A stretch of DNA of 64,000 nt from UBA6814 sp040753075. GTDB taxonomy: Bacteria; Desulfobacterota; Desulfovibrionia; Desulfovibrionales; Desulfovibrionaceae. Position 1 is the first letter of the stretch. The number at the start of each line of letters is the position of its first letter. Under the pieces are notes generated by a model, which saw only the letters and a program-made list of their open reading frames with translations, did not search any database and had not been told where the DNA came from. A program made the position numbers and the translations under genes. Below are positions 60,419 through 64,000 of this stretch, one piece after another. The stretch is from contig JBFMHA010000003.1 of assembly GCA_040753075.1 (NCBI GenBank), positions 1 to 64,000 of the forward strand, written 5' to 3'.

Positions 60419-61495
60419 CTAGTGGGTGAACCGGCCGGCGCGGGCCGGGGCCTCGGCCGCGTCGGGCAGCTCCTGCTTGAAGAGCAGCCGCCACAGGGCC
60501 AGGCGCTCGGCCGGGACCAGGGAGTCCTTGAGCCCGGGGCCGAAGGACAGGGCGCTCACCGGCAGTCCGGTGGCCTGGGCCAAGTTCACCACCGCCCCGT
60601 ACCTACAGGCTTCGTCGAGCTTCGTCCAGACGAGCGAAACGGTTTTCGCGCTGCGGTACCGCTTGAGGAACGCGGCGTACTGCTCCGGCGCCAGGTGCGG
60701 GGGCAGCGCCAGGTGGGCGCAGGCGTCTTCGCGGCCGGCCAGGCCCAGGAGGCCCAGGTAGCGGTCCAGGTCCAGGTCGGCGGGGAGGGCGGGCAGGTCC
60801 ACGAAGATGCGGTGCGCGTCCGCGTGCTCGGTCACCAGCCGGGAGAGGTCCGCGGCGGTGGCCAGTTCGGCGTAGGTGAGCCCGGACAGCTCGGCGTAGT
60901 GCTTGAGCACCAGACGACCCTTGCCCTGCAGGCAGTCGGCGTTGACCACCAGGACCTTGGCGCGGGCCCGCTCCCGCTTGGCGCGCAGGGCCAGGCGCAG
61001 GACCGCGCTGGTCTTGCCGCAGCCCGAGGGGCCGGCCAGGGCGTGCAGGCGCTGGGGCCAGCAGGCGGCGGTCAGGGGCTTCACCCCCACCATCTCGCCC
61101 AGGACCGTGAGCGCGGAGAGGGTGCGGTCGTCCTTGAGCTTGCGCCACAGGGCCAGGATGGCCCCGTCGGCCACGCCCTGGGCCTCCAGGTGCTCCAGGG
61201 GCATGCGCTGGCGCGGGGTGAGGACGGTGAGGTCGGCCTTGGTCCGGGCCAGGGCGTAGAGATGGGACTTGATCTGGTCCCACTCCTGGTGCCACTGCGC
61301 CCATCCCGGCCGGGGGACCAGGTCCGCGTCCTGGGCCGTGTCAGCGGCCTCCAGGGCCGCCGTGACCTCGCACACGCAGCGGCCGTTCTCCCGTCGGGTC
61401 TGGGTGTCCAGGATGACCGCCTCGGACCCGAGTTCGGCCTTGACCTGTTCCAGGACGCTCTTGGCCGAACCGCCGCGAAAGGTCTTAACCCGCAT
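60419..61495 (-). CDS. flhF: Flagellar biosynthesis GTPase FlhF, G3 motif altered
   Basis: A 358-residue SRP-type GTPase that positions the flagellum. It opens with MRVKTFRGG and KAELGSEAVIL as in FlhF; the G domain has an intact P-loop (GPSGCGKTSAVLRLA) and G4 (WTKLDEA). The G3 position, normally DTAGR, reads VDLPALP, so the Thr/Ala/Gly/Arg of the switch are lost and GTP hydrolysis may be slow or absent. ATG at 61495 overlaps flhA by 11 bases. Placement between flhA and flhG is typical. Confidence 0.9.
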   Translation of the reverse strand: MRVKTFRGGSAKSVLEQVKAELGSEAVILDTQTRRENGRCVCEVTAALEAADTAQDADLVPRPGWAQWHQEWDQIKSHLYALARTKADLTVLTPRQRMPLEHLEAQGVADGAILALWRKLKDDRTLSALTVLGEMVGVKPLTAACWPQRLHALAGPSGCGKTSAVLRLALRAKRERARAKVLVVNADCLQGKGRLVLKHYAELSGLTYAELATAADLSRLVTEHADAHRIFVDLPALPADLDLDRYLGLLGLAGREDACAHLALPPHLAPEQYAAFLKRYRSAKTVSLVWTKLDEACRYGAVVNLAQATGLPVSALSFGPGLKDSLVPAERLALWRLLFKQELPDAAEAPARAGRFTH

Positions 61496-63584
61496 AGTCC
61501 ACATCCACGTTGGCTAAGGTTGTCAGCTTCACGTCCGCGGGAATCTCGGCCTGGGAGACCACCGGGAGGTTGGGAATGAACCGGGCCAGGAGCTGGGCCA
61601 GATGGGGCCGGGCCACCGGCGAGGAGAGGAGCACCGGCTGTCCGTCGGTGGCCACCGCCTTGTCCGCGGCGTTGTTCACCGCGGTGATGATCTTCTGGGC
61701 CAGGCCGGGCTCCATGGCCAGGTAGGCGCCGTGGTCGGTCTGGCGGATGCTGTCGCTGAAGGCCTTCTCCACCTTGGGGGAGAGGGTCACGATGGGCAGG
61801 GAGCCGTCGGAGGCCATGTGGGGCTTGACGATGGTGCGGGACATGCGGGTGCGCACGTACTCGGTGAGCTGGTCCGCGTCCTTGGCCGCGCGGCCGTAGT
61901 CGGACAGGGCCTCCACGATGGTGAGCATGTCGCGGATGGACACGCCCTCCCGCACCAGGTTCTGGAGCACCTTCTGCACCTGGCCCAGGGGGAGGATGCC
62001 GGGCACCAGCTCCTCCACGGCCTTGGGCGCGCGCTTGCCCACGCTGTCCAGCAGGGTCTGCACCTCCTGGCGGCCCAGGAACTCGTGCAGGTTGCGCTTG
62101 AAGACCTCGGTGAGGTGGGTGGCGATGACCGTGGCCGGGTCCACCACGGTGTAGCCGGCGAGCATGGCCTCCTCCTTCTGATTCTCGGAGATCCAGACCG
62201 CGGGCAGGTTGAAGGCCGGCTCCCGGGTCTCCACGCCCTGGATGCGGTGCTTGGCGTCGCCCGGGTCCATGGCCAGGTAGTGGTCGATGAGGATATCCGA
62301 GCCGGCCACCTCGTTGCCCTTGATGAGCAGGGTGTACTGCCCGGGCTTGAGCTGGAGGTTGTCGCGCAGGTGCATGGAGGGCACGATGACGCCCATGTCC
62401 AGGGCGAACTGGCGGCGGATGGAGCGGATCCGGGAGAGCAGGTTGCCGCTCTGCTCCTCGTCCACCAGGGGGATGAGCCCGTAGCCCACCTCCAACTCCA
62501 GGGAGTCCAGGGGCAGCAGGCTCTGGACCTCCTCGGGGGTGTCCAGGGACTGGGCCTTGGACTTCCTCTTGTCCTTGGCGTCGTCGCTGCCGGCGTAGTG
62601 CTTGGAGGACATGGAGGCCACGGCCATGAGGCCGCCGGAGAGGAGCAGGAACGGGATGGTGGGCATGCCCGGGATCAGGGCGAAGACCACCAGCACCCCG
62701 GACACCAGGCGCAGGGCGCGGGAGTGGTAGGTGAGCTGGCCGAGGAACTCCTCGCCCATCTTGGCCTCGGCCGCGGCGCGGGACACGATGATGCCGGCGC
62801 CGGTGGAGATGATGAGCGAGGGGATGGTGGAGACCAGGCCGTCGCCGATGGTCAGCAGCGTGTAGACCTTGGCCGCCTCCAGCCAGTTCATGTCCTTCTG
62901 GACCACGCCGATGAAGAAGCCGCCCACGATGTTGATGAAGGTGATGAGCGCGCCGGCCTTCACGTCGCCGGCCACGAACTTGCCCGCGCCGTCCATGGCG
63001 CCGTAGAAGTCGGCCTCCTTGCGGATGGAGTCGCGGCGCGCTCTCGCCTCGTCCTCGTCGATGATGCCGGCGTTGAGGTCGGCCTCGATGGCCATCTGCT
63101 TGCCGGGCATGGCGTCCAGGGTGAAGCGGGCCGCCACCTCGGCGATGCGCGTGGTGCCGCTCACGATGACGATCTTGTTCAGGGAGAACAGGATCAGGTA
63201 GATGACGATGCCGATGGCGAAGTTGCCGCCCACCACGAACTGGCCGAAGCTCTCGATGACCTTGCCCGCGGCCGCGGTGCCCTCGTCGCCGTGCAGCAGG
63301 ATGAGGCGGGTGGAGGCCACGTTCAGGGCCAGGCGCAGCAGGGTCATCACCAGGAGCAGGGACGGGAAGATGGAGAACTCCATGGGCGAATTCATGAACA
63401 TGGTGGTCACCAGCACCACCAGGCTCATGGAGATGGAGAAGGTGAGCATCACGTCCAGGATGATGGTCGGAAGCGGGACGAGCATCACGAAGAGGATGGT
63501 CACCACGCCTGCGGCCAGCAGGATGTCGCCCTGCTTGGCGAACTTGCCGTAGTCTATGTTCAGGTGGGCAAAATCGCGAGCCAT
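61485..63584 (-). CDS. flhA: Flagellar export protein FlhA
   Basis: A 699-residue export-gate protein. The N-terminal half has seven to eight membrane helices, with SLLLVMTLLRLALNVASTRLILL and the FHIPEP-like charged loop VTLDAMPGKQMAIEADLNAGIIDE between them; the C-terminal half is the cytoplasmic domain with VWISENQKEEA and DSVGKRAPKAVEELVPG. It forms the nonameric ring of the flagellar type III export gate. Full length and canonical. Confidence 0.96.
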   Translation of the reverse strand: MARDFAHLNIDYGKFAKQGDILLAAGVVTILFVMLVPLPTIILDVMLTFSISMSLVVLVTTMFMNSPMEFSIFPSLLLVMTLLRLALNVASTRLILLHGDEGTAAAGKVIESFGQFVVGGNFAIGIVIYLILFSLNKIVIVSGTTRIAEVAARFTLDAMPGKQMAIEADLNAGIIDEDEARARRDSIRKEADFYGAMDGAGKFVAGDVKAGALITFINIVGGFFIGVVQKDMNWLEAAKVYTLLTIGDGLVSTIPSLIISTGAGIIVSRAAAEAKMGEEFLGQLTYHSRALRLVSGVLVVFALIPGMPTIPFLLLSGGLMAVASMSSKHYAGSDDAKDKRKSKAQSLDTPEEVQSLLPLDSLELEVGYGLIPLVDEEQSGNLLSRIRSIRRQFALDMGVIVPSMHLRDNLQLKPGQYTLLIKGNEVAGSDILIDHYLAMDPGDAKHRIQGVETREPAFNLPAVWISENQKEEAMLAGYTVVDPATVIATHLTEVFKRNLHEFLGRQEVQTLLDSVGKRAPKAVEELVPGILPLGQVQKVLQNLVREGVSIRDMLTIVEALSDYGRAAKDADQLTEYVRTRMSRTIVKPHMASDGSLPIVTLSPKVEKAFSDSIRQTDHGAYLAMEPGLAQKIITAVNNAADKAVATDGQPVLLSSPVARPHLAQLLARFIPNLPVVSQAEIPADVKLTTLANVDVDYAG

Positions 63585-63626
63585 AATCTTGACACCTTTC
63601 CCGCTTTTTCAGCTTCCTATCCCGCT

Positions 63627-64000
63627 TCAGGCTCCACGCTTGAACTTCTGCAACTGGGCCAGGATCGAGGCCACGGCCTTGTAGAACTCCTCGGGGATGG
63701 CCTCGCCGACCTCGACACTCTTATACAAGGCCCGTGCCAGGGGGGCGTTCTCCCGGATGGGCACGCCGTGCTCCCGGGCCACCTCCTTGATCTTCTCGGC
63801 CAGGTGGTCGAGGCCCTTGGCCAGCACCATCGGGGCCGGGGCCTCCAGGGCGTTGTAGCGCAGGGCCACGGCCACGTGGGTGGGGTTGGTCACCACCACG
63901 TCGGCCCGGGGCACCTGCTCCAGCATGCGCTTGGCCATGACCTTGAGCATCTCCTGCTTCATCTTGTTCTTGATGAGCGGGTCGCCCTCGGCCTGCTTGC
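63627..64000 (-). CDS. flhB: Flagellar export protein FlhB, C-terminal part (cut by window edge)
   Basis: The last 124 or so residues of FlhB, continuing past the window edge. KQAEGDPLIKNK and the autocleavage motif NPTH (in VVVTNPTHVAVALRY) identify the cytoplasmic domain, which switches substrate specificity of flagellar export. The C-terminal end is short and ends ILAQLQKFKRGA. 42 bases separate it from flhA. Confidence 0.93.
   Translation of the reverse strand, partial: KQAEGDPLIKNKMKQEMLKVMAKRMLEQVPRADVVVTNPTHVAVALRYNALEAPAPMVLAKGLDHLAEKIKEVAREHGVPIRENAPLARALYKSVEVGEAIPEEFYKAVASILAQLQKFKRGA

Overview
The window reads as chromosome of a GC-rich, flagellated, hydrogenase-bearing Gram-negative bacterium. 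The closest fit is a sulfate-reducing deltaproteobacterium of the Desulfovibrio type: the gene order flhB-flhA-flhF-flhG-fliA-cheY-fliL next to cheV, ispH and dus, Kdo genes for lipopolysaccharide, and a hypD-hypE pair all point that way. This assignment comes from remembered gene order and composition; no search was run. I see no rRNA, tRNA, CRISPR array or transposase.

Right third (about 42.4-64 kb): conserved housekeeping and motility genes, nearly all on the minus strand. From the right edge leftward they are flhB (cut by the edge), flhA, flhF, flhG, fliA, cheY, fliL, two small proteins typical of flagellar clusters, an uncharacterised protein, dus, ispH, cheV, nadE and galE. A bidirectional terminator separates galE from hypD-hypE, the only clear plus-strand genes. 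Further left come an HD-domain protein, ddl, waaA, kdsB, carA and a TPR protein.

Middle and left (about 0.1-42.1 kb): one very long surface-glycan locus, entirely on the minus strand, with most genes joined by 1-4 base ATGA/TGATG overlaps. It has two likely internal entry points (promoter candidates near 39.4 and 12.1 kb) plus a sigma-54-like site at 42.2 kb. Three themes recur. (i) A heptose-type module: split transketolase, sedoheptulose-7-phosphate isomerase (GmhA type), a domain-swapped HldE-type kinase/nucleotidyltransferase, and a HAD phosphatase fused to a kinase-like domain. (ii) A nonulosonic-acid module: two NeuB-type synthases, a PseG-type hydrolase, several CMP-sugar synthetase-type genes including two tandem fusions to a sulfotransferase-like domain (one truncated), but no PseB or PseC. 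(iii) Repeated decoration enzymes: seven radical-SAM proteins, four methyltransferases (one FkbM type), a formyltransferase, a GNAT acetyltransferase, two deacetylases, a WbqC-family protein and at least four glycosyltransferases.

Taken together, the left 42 kb most likely builds and modifies an unusual O-antigen, capsule or flagellin glycan; which of these cannot be told from sequence. The density of radical-SAM enzymes, several beside a methyltransferase and two forming a paralogous pair around the heptose module, is the most novel signal. Many long open frames on the opposite strand are shadows of GC-rich coding sequence and were left out.
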